DNA from: an uncultured Alphaproteobacteria bacterium
GTDB lineage: Bacteria > Pseudomonadota > Alphaproteobacteria > Rhodobacterales > Rhodobacteraceae
Length of the DNA: 6,968 nt
NCBI GenBank assembly: GCA_929200295.1
Contig: CAKMZE010000008.1
Location: forward strand, 1-6,968
Direction of reading: 5' to 3'
In this document: positions 1-5,915 of the stretch, one piece after another
Layout: each line of letters begins with the position of its first letter
How positions within the stretch are numbered: position 1 is the stretch's first letter
Notes under the pieces: generated by a model
Databases searched by the model: none
Told to the model about the DNA's origin: nothing
What the model saw: only the letters and a program-made list of their open reading frames with translations
Program-made: the position numbers and the translations under genes

Positions 1-37
1 CGGTAAGACTCTGGATCGAGTTTTATGAGTCCGCTGC

Positions 38-1021
38 CTAATTAACGTCGCTCTTTGCCACAAAATTTGTTTGATAAAACCGATACCAATTTTTACCCAT
101 GATACCCGCCACCTCATCCGTATCAAAACCAACCTGCTTTAACCCAGATTCGATCTGGTCAAAATCACGGTTATCTTTGAACCACACGGGCATTGGCGGA
201 AAACCAGGTGCAGCGGCTGAGCCTTCACCATAATCGATATCCTTGCTCCAACGCCCGACACGCATCCATTCCACAACGCTATCGGGCTGATCTTGGCACA
301 GATCTGTGCCAATCCCGAGGTTCGCCGCACCGAATCTCTCTGCGGTGCGTGCGATCATCTCGCAGAAACTATGTAGCGTGCAGTCTGATTTATCCTTGAG
401 ATGATGCGGATACACTGAAAACCCAAGCATCCCGCCGTTTTGCGTCACAGCGCTGATCACATCATCCTTTTTATTGCGCAGTGCGGGGCACCATTCATAA
501 GGATTCGCATGGGTGATCGCGATGGGGCGCTGCGATATATCAGCAGCCTCAATCGTAGAACGATCCGCCGAGTGGCTCATGTCGATGACAAGACCGACGC
601 GATTCATCTCACGGATCACCTGTTTGCCCATGCGGGTGATACCTGCATCTTCGGCCTCGTAACAACCTGTCGCCAATAGTGACTGGTTGTTATAGGTCAA
701 CTGCATAAAACGCGCGCCCAATGTGTGCAAAATTTCGATCAGCCCAATATCGTCTTCCATCGGGCTCGGGTTTTGAAACCCGAAAAAGATCGCCGTGCGC
801 CCTGTTTCACGCGCGCGATCAACATCTGACGCCCATTGTCCCTTCATGATCAGATCAGGGAATTGTTCAAACCAGCGGTTCCACTGTTCAAAATTCAGGA
901 CAGTTTCACGAAAATTTTCGTGATACGCGATGGTGACATGGACAGCGTCCACCCCACCCTCGCGCATTTGTCGAAAGATTTTCTCTGACCAATTTGCGTA
1001 TTGCAGATTATCGATGCGCAT
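38..1021 (-). CDS. M19 (renal/membrane dipeptidase) family protein with a non-canonical metal site
   Basis: A 327-residue cytoplasmic protein (no signal peptide) of the amidohydrolase-fold peptidase family M19. Recognisable family blocks are GFQN (81-84), LTYNN (108-112), VIDMSH (145-150), ITHAN (169-173), ALRNKKDD (180-187) and LGIGTD (235-240). Against human renal dipeptidase, the second zinc ligands are kept (H150 for His198, H171 for His219), as are R182 (Arg230) and D240 (Asp288). The N-terminal HxD pair is absent (L6 and Y8 at those places), the bridging Glu125 is Q83, and His152 is Y110. It is therefore unlikely to be a standard dinuclear dipeptidase. From memory, a GFQN-type subgroup with the same changes includes a 'renal dipeptidase' encoded beside dimethylglycine-catabolism genes in Pseudomonas. 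Its ATG shares one base with the TAA stop of the upstream dehydrogenase (TAATG), so translation is probably coupled. Family assignment is secure; the reaction is unknown. Confidence 0.9.
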   Translation of the reverse strand: MRIDNLQYANWSEKIFRQMREGGVDAVHVTIAYHENFRETVLNFEQWNRWFEQFPDLIMKGQWASDVDRARETGRTAIFFGFQNPSPMEDDIGLIEILHTLGARFMQLTYNNQSLLATGCYEAEDAGITRMGKQVIREMNRVGLVIDMSHSADRSTIEAADISQRPIAITHANPYEWCPALRNKKDDVISAVTQNGGMLGFSVYPHHLKDKSDCTLHSFCEMIARTAERFGAANLGIGTDLCQDQPDSVVEWMRVGRWSKDIDYGEGSAAAPGFPPMPVWFKDNRDFDQIESGLKQVGFDTDEVAGIMGKNWYRFYQTNFVAKSDVN

Positions 1022-2466
1022 TACGCAGGCTGCCCTGACGCAATATAGGCGGTTTTCACAACGGTATAAAATTCAGCCGCAGAGCGACCCTGCTCGCGTG
1101 GGCCATAAGAGCTATCGCCGCGCCCCCCAAATGGTACGTGATAATCGGTGCCAGCTGTTGGTAGATTGACCATCACGCAGCCTGTTTGCGCGTTCCGGCG
1201 AAAGTGTGTTGCGCGGGCCAAATTGGTTGTCACGATGCCAGATGTCAGGCCAAAATGCGTATCGTTTACAACATGTAATGCCTCATCATAGCTATCGACA
1301 GCGATCACGCAGGCAAGCGGGGCAAACATCTCTTCTCTATTGATGCGCATGTCATTTGTTGTGCCAGCAAAGACACCGGGCGACATGTAGTATCCGTTAT
1401 GTGGCATCTCAAGGCGGGCACCACCGCAAAGCAGCTCGGCCCCTTCGGATGCGGCGAGATCTACATAGGCGAGGTTTTCGTTGAGCTGCTGTTCGGACAC
1501 GACAGGGCCGATTTGTGTGCCTGCCTCAAGCGCATGGCCAACTTTCATCGCCTTTGCCCCTGCGACCAGTTTCTCGACAAAGGCATCATGCACCGCGCGG
1601 TGCACCACCAGCCGCGAAGACGCCGTGCATTTTTGTCCCGACCCGCCAAAGGCACCGCCCAGCGCGAGATTAACAGCCAGATCAAGATCGGCATCATCCA
1701 TCACAGCCAGCGCGTTCTTTGATCCCATTTCCATCTGTACTTTGGTCAGGTTTCCGATTGCAGCGGCCGCGATGCTTTTGCCAACGGGAACTGAGCCGGT
1801 GAAACTAATCGCATTGACCTTTGTGCTTTCGACCAATTGTTGGCCAATCGTACCGCCCGATCCCATGACCAAAGACACGAGCCCTTTGGGAATGTCTTGT
1901 CTCGCAATAATCTCAACCAAAGCCACAGCAGAGGCTGGGGTCACATTTGCAGGCTTCCACACCACCGCATTGCCATAGCAGAGCGCAGGTGCGATTTTCC
2001 AAGACGCTGTCGCCGTTGGGAAATTCCATGGCGAAATAATCGCGACGGTGCCAATCGGTTCGCGGCGTACATCGATCTCGATCCCATCGCGCACAGAATC
2101 AGCTGTTTCACCCATTTGGCGCAGGGTTTCTGCCGCATAATAGGTAAAGAACTGACCAGCGCGATACACCTCGCCCTTGCCCTCGGCAATTGGTTTGCCT
2201 TCTTCGCGCGAAAGCAACGTGCCCAGCTCTTCTGCGCGGGCCATCATCTCGGTGCCGATGGCCATCAGAACGTTATATTTACGCTCAATCCCATAAGCGG
2301 CCCATTCTTTTTGCGCGGCCTGCGCCTGATCTAGGGTTGCCTCTAACTGCGCAGATGTTGCCTGCGCAAACTGCCCAATAACATCGCTGAGATCCGATGG
2401 GTTCACATTTGCGATCTCTGTATCGCCAGAAACCCATTCCCCGCAGATATAGTTTGAATTATGCAT
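1021..2466 (-). CDS. NAD(P)-dependent aldehyde dehydrogenase, alpha-ketoglutarate-semialdehyde dehydrogenase-like
   Basis: A full-length 481-residue ALDH-superfamily enzyme that oxidises an aldehyde to a carboxylate in the cytoplasm. Visible motifs are PWNFP with N148, cofactor-site K171, SFTGS (221-225) of the Rossmann fold, general base E246 in MEMGSKN, nucleophile C280 in GQKCTAS, and E379/F381 in EEMFAP. The GxGQKCTASSRLVV block and the C-terminal REQGRSAAEFYTVVKT stretch resemble alpha-ketoglutarate-semialdehyde dehydrogenases such as Bacillus YcbD. That group acts in uronate/aldarate, pentose and hydroxyproline catabolism. Two small departures are GSKN where GGKN is usual and FAP where FGP is usual. 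The start is supported by AAAGGG seven bases upstream of the ATG. It is first in a two-gene minus-strand operon with the M19 gene and divergent from the HD-domain gene. The actual aldehyde substrate is inferred only to be an intermediate of the cluster's pathway; succinate-semialdehyde-type substrates are also possible. Confidence 0.93.
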   Translation of the reverse strand: MHNSNYICGEWVSGDTEIANVNPSDLSDVIGQFAQATSAQLEATLDQAQAAQKEWAAYGIERKYNVLMAIGTEMMARAEELGTLLSREEGKPIAEGKGEVYRAGQFFTYYAAETLRQMGETADSVRDGIEIDVRREPIGTVAIISPWNFPTATASWKIAPALCYGNAVVWKPANVTPASAVALVEIIARQDIPKGLVSLVMGSGGTIGQQLVESTKVNAISFTGSVPVGKSIAAAAIGNLTKVQMEMGSKNALAVMDDADLDLAVNLALGGAFGGSGQKCTASSRLVVHRAVHDAFVEKLVAGAKAMKVGHALEAGTQIGPVVSEQQLNENLAYVDLAASEGAELLCGGARLEMPHNGYYMSPGVFAGTTNDMRINREEMFAPLACVIAVDSYDEALHVVNDTHFGLTSGIVTTNLARATHFRRNAQTGCVMVNLPTAGTDYHVPFGGRGDSSYGPREQGRSAAEFYTVVKTAYIASGQPA

Positions 2467-2608
2467 TCCGATGCCCTTTATGACGTTGCTTGTTTAGCAT
2501 CTGCCTGAATGCGGGCTCGTTGTCTATTATTGATGCATAAAACCATTGCAAAATATCCGTAATTCAGCACAGATCATATGCGTCATATCTCAATAAAGGC
2601 ACACGACA
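2467..2608. promoter_or_regulatory. Divergent promoter region between the aldehyde dehydrogenase and HD-domain genes
   Basis: This AT-richer 142-base gap must carry the start signals for both divergent transcripts. On the minus strand, AAAGGG (2474-2479) is the ribosome binding site of the dehydrogenase. On the plus strand, AAAGG near 2595-2599 serves the HD gene. An odd-centred inverted repeat ATATG-cgt-CATAT (2576-2588) lies just upstream of the HD ribosome binding site. Its right half, CGTCATATCT, matches 8 of 10 bases of the right half of the palindrome in front of the transporter. I see no convincing -35/-10 pair on either strand and no small ORF, so the promoter call rests on position alone. 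Confidence 0.5.
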
Positions 2609-3232
2609 ATGGATCAGGTCAGTTTCACGCAAATGAAAGATGGTACAAAGGAAGATTACGACTTTCTGACCGAACACGAGACGGAATATGCAGCAGGCAC
2701 GGCTGACCGCCTGGTTACAGCACTTGTGCAGCTTGATGAAAGCCTCTCAGGTTACCAAGTCACGCGGCTTGGCCATTCTTTGCAATCTGCCACACGGGCG
2801 TGGCGTGATGGTGCTGATATTGATTGGGTTGTCTCAACCCTGCTGCATGACATCGGCGATATTTATGCGCCCTATAATCATGATGAATACGCCGCCGCGA
2901 TCCTGCGGCCATTTGTGCGCGAACAATGCGCATGGACCGTTGAAAAGCATGGTGATTTTCAGCTCACTTATTATGCTGAGCACGTCGGTGCAGACCCAGA
3001 CAAAAAGCAGGCGTTCCGTGACAGCCCCTACTATGACGATTGTGTTGTGTTTTGCGAGCGCTGGGATCAAGCGAGCTTTGATCCCGCATACGACATGCTT
3101 CCTATTGAATTTTTCACCCCAATGGTGCGCAAGGTTTTTGCCCGCACACCCTATGACCCAGATGTGACACAAGCCGGGAAGCGTATGCCATTACAAAACG
3201 CTGAGGTTGCACAAGAGCGCGCAAAGGCCTGA
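2609..3232 (+). CDS. HD-domain protein of the MIOX/PhnZ-type di-iron oxygenase family
   Basis: A 207-residue soluble HD-superfamily protein. The likely metal ligands are H56 (in LGHSLQSA), H80-D81 (LLHDIGD), H91 (YNHDEYAA), H114 (VEKHGDF) and D153 (ERWDQASFDP). This is the H...HD...H...H...D pattern that binds two irons in inositol oxygenase and in PhnZ, rather than the shorter set of an ordinary HD phosphohydrolase. Family members use O2 to cleave C-C or C-P bonds. The PhnZ substrate-pocket residues are not evident: Tyr24 and Glu27 correspond to L46 and Y49, and Lys108 to Q118. A 1-hydroxyalkylphosphonate substrate is therefore doubtful. Databases would probably label it 'HD domain-containing protein' or 'predicted HD phosphohydrolase'. 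It has a good ribosome binding site (AAAGG), is transcribed divergently from the dehydrogenase/M19 pair, and is convergent with the regulator. Oxygenase chemistry is inferred from ligands and is untested. Confidence 0.88.
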   Translation: MDQVSFTQMKDGTKEDYDFLTEHETEYAAGTADRLVTALVQLDESLSGYQVTRLGHSLQSATRAWRDGADIDWVVSTLLHDIGDIYAPYNHDEYAAAILRPFVREQCAWTVEKHGDFQLTYYAEHVGADPDKKQAFRDSPYYDDCVVFCERWDQASFDPAYDMLPIEFFTPMVRKVFARTPYDPDVTQAGKRMPLQNAEVAQERAKA

Positions 3233-3243
3233 AAAACAGGCTT
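3224..3243. terminator. Possible weak bidirectional stem-loop between convergent genes
   Basis: AAGGCCTG (3224-3231) pairs with CAGGCTT (3237-3243) around a five-A loop, giving a seven-base-pair stem with one bulged G. It spans both stop codons of the convergent HD and regulator genes, which are only nine bases apart. No run of T follows it on either strand, so if it terminates transcription it is a poor intrinsic terminator; it may only protect 3' ends. Confidence 0.3.
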
Positions 3244-4264
3244 AGCGCGGCGGTGCGGTTGTGTCGCGGACGATCAAATCCGGCAGAACTTCTGAGATCG
3301 TCACGGGCATGCCCGGATCTTGGATCCGGTCCAACAGAACCCTAGCGAGCGTTTTACCCAGTTTTTGCGGTGAGACAGACATTGTCGTCAGGGGCGGTGT
3401 CGCAACCGCTGCGTCTTGGATATCGTCAAAGCCGATGATCGACACATCGCGCCCCGGTTCAAGCCCACCGCGCAATAATGCAAGACACGCGCCAATCGCA
3501 ACCATATCCCCGTTACACACCACAGCTGTGGTTTCAGGATGTGCGTCCAGCAGTGCAAGCATCGCATCTAGGCCTGCGCGCTTATTATCATCTGATGCCC
3601 AAATAACCGGGGGCACGCCCCCCTTTTCTTGCATCACATTTTGATAGCCTGCGATCCTGTCTTGCCGCACAACAGTCATATCCGCCCCACCAAGATAGGC
3701 GATATGATGATGACCTAGATCAAGTAGGTATTCCGTTGCATGGGCTGTCGCTTGCGCATCGCAAATCCCAACGTGATCCAGATCATCACGCAAGCGGCGC
3801 AAAAAGGTCACCGTGGGCATGCCTTGGGCGGCAAGCATCTGGAACGTTTCATCTGGCGTGTCCAAAGCAGGCACCCACATCAGACCGCCCCGCCCGTGGC
3901 GGATAAACGTCTCCAGATGGTTGCTTTGGCGCGCGGCGTCATCCCGCGTATCAAGGATCGAAACGATGTACCCCTCGTCCTCAAGCAGATCGACGGCGCC
4001 GCTCACGACCTCTGCGTTAAACGGGTTGAGAAGCTGGTTCATCACAAAACCAACCTCGCGGTTCTCGCCTGAGCGCATAGAGGCCGCGCGCGAGTCTGGC
4101 ACATAGTGCAATTCCTTTGCCGCCCGAAACACGCGGCTTCGGGTTTCTTGGGAAATCCGGCCTGTTCCACGCATCACCTGACTGACCGTCGGGATCGAGA
4201 CCCCCGCAGCTTTGGCAACACTTCCTAAGGTCGGTTTCGCCCGCACATCACACCCGTTCATCAT
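3242..4264 (-). CDS. LacI/GalR-family transcriptional regulator
   Basis: About 340 residues from the chosen ATG. An N-terminal LacI helix-turn-helix (TLGSVAKAAGVSIPTVSQVM, residues 12-31) is followed by a hinge segment (YVPDSRAASMRSG, about 54-66). A periplasmic-binding-protein-like effector domain begins near residue 70 and carries the typical GDMVAIG, VSIIGFDD (274-281) and PPLTTM (290-295) blocks. It should bind DNA as a dimer and respond to a small ligand, most likely the imported solute or a metabolite of it. The start is uncertain. The frame stays open to a TTG at 4327 (361 residues, GAGG only four bases away), with ATGs at 4294, 4264 and 4261. I prefer 4264/4261 because they give the usual family length and HTH position, although neither has a clear Shine-Dalgarno. 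The 63 bases between 4327 and 4264 are about 38% GC, and a palindrome there (4287-4306) overlaps the 4294 start. It is divergent from the ABC importer, whose promoter contains a LacI-type palindrome, so it is probably its repressor. Confidence 0.92.
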   Translation of the reverse strand: MMNGCDVRAKPTLGSVAKAAGVSIPTVSQVMRGTGRISQETRSRVFRAAKELHYVPDSRAASMRSGENREVGFVMNQLLNPFNAEVVSGAVDLLEDEGYIVSILDTRDDAARQSNHLETFIRHGRGGLMWVPALDTPDETFQMLAAQGMPTVTFLRRLRDDLDHVGICDAQATAHATEYLLDLGHHHIAYLGGADMTVVRQDRIAGYQNVMQEKGGVPPVIWASDDNKRAGLDAMLALLDAHPETTAVVCNGDMVAIGACLALLRGGLEPGRDVSIIGFDDIQDAAVATPPLTTMSVSPQKLGKTLARVLLDRIQDPGMPVTISEVLPDLIVRDTTAPPR

Positions 4265-4286
4265 ACAATTGCGTGCCAAATTCTGC

Positions 4287-4306
4287 GATTTCATACGCTT
4301 GAAATC
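4287..4306. promoter_or_regulatory. CG-centred 20-bp palindrome near the regulator start, possible second operator
   Basis: GATTTCATACGCTTGAAATC has perfect seven-base arms around a six-base centre with CG at the dyad. The geometry suits a LacI-family site, and its centre is 78 bp from the centre of the transporter-side palindrome. It would lie in the 5' leader of the regulator if translation starts at 4264 or 4261. The arm sequence does not match the other palindrome, and arms of this length occur by chance in several kilobases of sequence, so this is tentative. Confidence 0.3.
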
Positions 4307-4357
4307 AAGTAGAAAGCCTCTTTTCAAAGGCGCCTCATAGAAATTACCGCAAAGTGA

Positions 4358-4384
4358 TTGACAGGTGATATATCGTTATATCAT
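4358..4384 (+). promoter_or_regulatory. Probable sigma70-type promoter of the ABC importer operon
   Basis: A perfect TTGACA -35 hexamer (4358-4363) is followed after 15 bases by TATCAT (4379-4384), a fair -10 hexamer at shorter than ideal spacing. Transcription would begin near 4391 and leave a leader of roughly 146 bases before the binding-protein ATG at 4537. The CG-centred palindrome at 4366-4383 fills the spacer and -10, so a bound repressor would occlude polymerase. An alternative -10 further downstream cannot be excluded. Confidence 0.5.
4366..4383. promoter_or_regulatory. LacI-family operator candidate
   Basis: TGATATATCGTTATATCA is an 18-bp palindrome with perfect seven-base arms and a CG dyad, broken only at the pair flanking the centre. 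An even-spaced palindrome centred on CG is the hallmark of LacI/GalR operators. It lies between the regulator and the transporter genes and overlaps the presumed transporter promoter. It is also upstream of the regulator, so it could autoregulate. A longer-range repeat, GTGATA (4365-4370) and TATCAC (4388-4393), overlaps it and might reflect a second contact. Confidence 0.6.
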
Positions 4385-4525
4385 GATTATCACATCAAGA
4401 CTGAGTCGGGCTATTGCTTTAGCTTCGGCAATTTTGATGTATCGCTCTTGTCTCTGATTTCGCAGGGTAACAGAGCGCGTTTGAGGTGGTTAAATCAGAT
4501 TTGTGGCTATCTCAGTCATCTTTTT

Positions 4526-4532
4526 GGGAGGA
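4526..4532 (+). promoter_or_regulatory. Strong ribosome binding site deciding the binding-protein start
   Basis: GGGAGGA sits five to six bases before the ATG at 4537. It selects that start over the in-frame ATG at 4486, which has no comparable site and would place 17 non-signal-like residues ahead of the signal peptide. Confidence 0.85.
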
Positions 4533-4536
4533 AGAT

Positions 4537-5805
4537 ATGAACCTAAACACAACACTTAAGCGGACCACAGCAGGCCTTGCGCTCGCGTTGACAGCATCTG
4601 TCGCGCATGCAGATGTCCTGTTTTGGTCAACACAGGCAAAGCCTGTTGAAGAAGCCCAAGCCATGCGCGAGCAAGTGCTTTCTGGTGCTGGTATGGACAT
4701 CGACTATCAGCCAAACGACGGTGGCCCTTGGCTGACACGTCTGAACGCTGAATTGACAGCAAACACAGGCACCATCGGTGTGCTTGGCGCGCTGCATGGC
4801 GATTTCTCTGCGATGAACCCCGATGATTTGGTTGATCTTGGCGATCTTGGCATGATGTCTTCAAGCGGGACATTTAATAGCCTGTCAAAACTTGGCACAG
4901 ATCAGATGCAGTACATCCCTTGGATGCAGGCCAGCTACATTATGGCAGCAAACAAGCAAGCGCTGCCATATCTGCCAGAAGGTGCTGACATCAATGCATT
5001 GTCATATGACGAGCTGATCGCATGGGCTGCCAATGTGCACGAAGGCGAAGGCGAAGCAAAATTTGGCTTCCCTGCTGGTCCAAAGGGTCTCAAACACCGC
5101 TTCTTCCAAGGGTATCTCTACCCATCATTCACAGACGGTGTTGTGCGGACCTTCGCGTCTGACGAAGCCGTTGGCGCATGGGAAAAATTCCGCGAGCTTT
5201 GGGCACACACAAACCCAGCTTCAACGAACTTCTCATTCCTGCAAGAGCAGCTTTTGTCTGGCGATGCGTGGATCGTATTTGATCACACATCACGTCTGGC
5301 ACAGGCGTTTAACGAGCGTCCTGACGACTTTGTCGCGTTCCCAGCACCAGCGGGTCCAGCAGGCCGTGGCTTTATGCCCGTTCTCGCAGGTGTCGCGATC
5401 CCGCGGACAGCACCTGATATGGATGCAGCCAAAGCACTGGTTGCACATATGCTCAAACCTGAGACACAGATTGCAACACTGCGTGCAACCAACTTCTTCC
5501 CTGTGGTAGATGTTGAATTGCCAGGCGATCTGCCACCTGCTGTGCAGGCTGCGGGTAACGCTGTCGCATTGATGAGCGCCTCTGCGGATGCAAACCCAGG
5601 TCTGCTTCCTGCGGGTCTTGGCGATAAGGGCGGCGATTTCAACCGCGTCTTCGTCGACTCATTCGAGCGTATCGTTTTGGCTGGTCAGGACATCCGTACT
5701 GTTCTGGATGACCAAAAAGGCAAGTTAGCCGCGATCATGAACGAAACTGGCGCACCTTGCTGGGCACCTGATGCCCCATCTGATGGTGCTTGCCCAGTCG
5801 AGTAA
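4537..5805 (+). CDS. ABC importer periplasmic solute-binding protein, family 1 (MalE-like)
   Basis: A 422-residue precursor of an extracellular solute-binding protein that captures a solute in the periplasm and delivers it to the permease pair encoded next. Residues 1-25 form a classical Sec signal peptide: K8-R9, a hydrophobic core LALALTA, and cleavage after AHA, giving a mature N-terminus DVLFW. The mature length of about 397 and the general layout fit the cluster-1 (carbohydrate/polyol type) binding proteins. The only two cysteines, C408 and C419, lie in the C-terminal tail (PCWAPD...GACPVE), so a periplasmic disulfide is likely. There is no lipobox cysteine, so the protein should be soluble. 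The start is set by GGGAGGA. Transcription is probably repressed by the divergent LacI-type regulator. Carbohydrate-like specificity is inferred from family and regulator type only; other polar solutes are carried by such systems. Confidence 0.92.
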   Translation: MNLNTTLKRTTAGLALALTASVAHADVLFWSTQAKPVEEAQAMREQVLSGAGMDIDYQPNDGGPWLTRLNAELTANTGTIGVLGALHGDFSAMNPDDLVDLGDLGMMSSSGTFNSLSKLGTDQMQYIPWMQASYIMAANKQALPYLPEGADINALSYDELIAWAANVHEGEGEAKFGFPAGPKGLKHRFFQGYLYPSFTDGVVRTFASDEAVGAWEKFRELWAHTNPASTNFSFLQEQLLSGDAWIVFDHTSRLAQAFNERPDDFVAFPAPAGPAGRGFMPVLAGVAIPRTAPDMDAAKALVAHMLKPETQIATLRATNFFPVVDVELPGDLPPAVQAAGNAVALMSASADANPGLLPAGLGDKGGDFNRVFVDSFERIVLAGQDIRTVLDDQKGKLAAIMNETGAPCWAPDAPSDGACPVE

Positions 5806-5834
5806 TCTGGCTTTCTGATCCAGTTAACTCCCGC

Positions 5835-5872
5835 TATATCCGGGCTCTTGAGGTGATAAGAGCTCGGGTATA
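5835..5872 (+). promoter_or_regulatory. Intercistronic stem-loop between binding protein and first permease
   Basis: Positions 5835-5849 pair with 5858-5872 over 15 base pairs, two of them G-U wobbles (5839/5868 and 5843/5864), around the eight-base loop GAGGTGAT. No T-run follows, so it is not a clean intrinsic terminator. In MalE-MalF type operons, such structures commonly protect the 3' end of the binding-protein message or partly block read-through, giving more binding protein than permease. That role is inferred here from position. Confidence 0.7.
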
Positions 5873-5915
5873 CGCCCACTTCATGTGAGTTTGACATTGT
5901 AAGAGGAGCATCCCA

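Noticed and set aside
1..41. Possible C-terminal tail of a plus-strand gene convergent with the M19 gene (frame 3 reads VRLWIEFYESAA and stops at 39-41; frame 2 reads GKTLDRVL and stops at 26-28).
   Set aside because: Both frames look plausible and are too short to choose between. No start for a further minus-strand gene is visible here either.
1481..1978. Long plus-strand open frames inside the aldehyde dehydrogenase gene (also 1837-2334).
   Set aside because: They are opposite-strand shadows of a complete, motif-bearing dehydrogenase. Their products are low-complexity, with no recognisable domain.
3609..3628. GGGGG-CACG-CCCCC followed by CTTTTC, resembling an intrinsic terminator on the plus strand.
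   Set aside because: It lies inside the regulator's coding sequence and is explained by the codons for a KGGVPP stretch. It is antisense to the gene, with no plus-strand transcript to end.
4265..4327. N-terminal extension of the regulator up to a TTG start.
   Set aside because: It would make the protein about 20 residues longer than usual before the HTH. The segment is about 38% GC, the start codon is rare and the GAGG spacing is short. It is kept only as an alternative start.
4486..4536. Upstream in-frame ATG for the binding protein.
   Set aside because: The added 17 residues are not signal-peptide-like, and the strong GGGAGGA site points to the ATG at 4537.
5891..5896. Perfect TTGACA before the first permease gene, as an internal promoter.
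   Set aside because: No acceptable -10 lies at 15-19 bases, and the ribosome binding site and start codon occupy that stretch.
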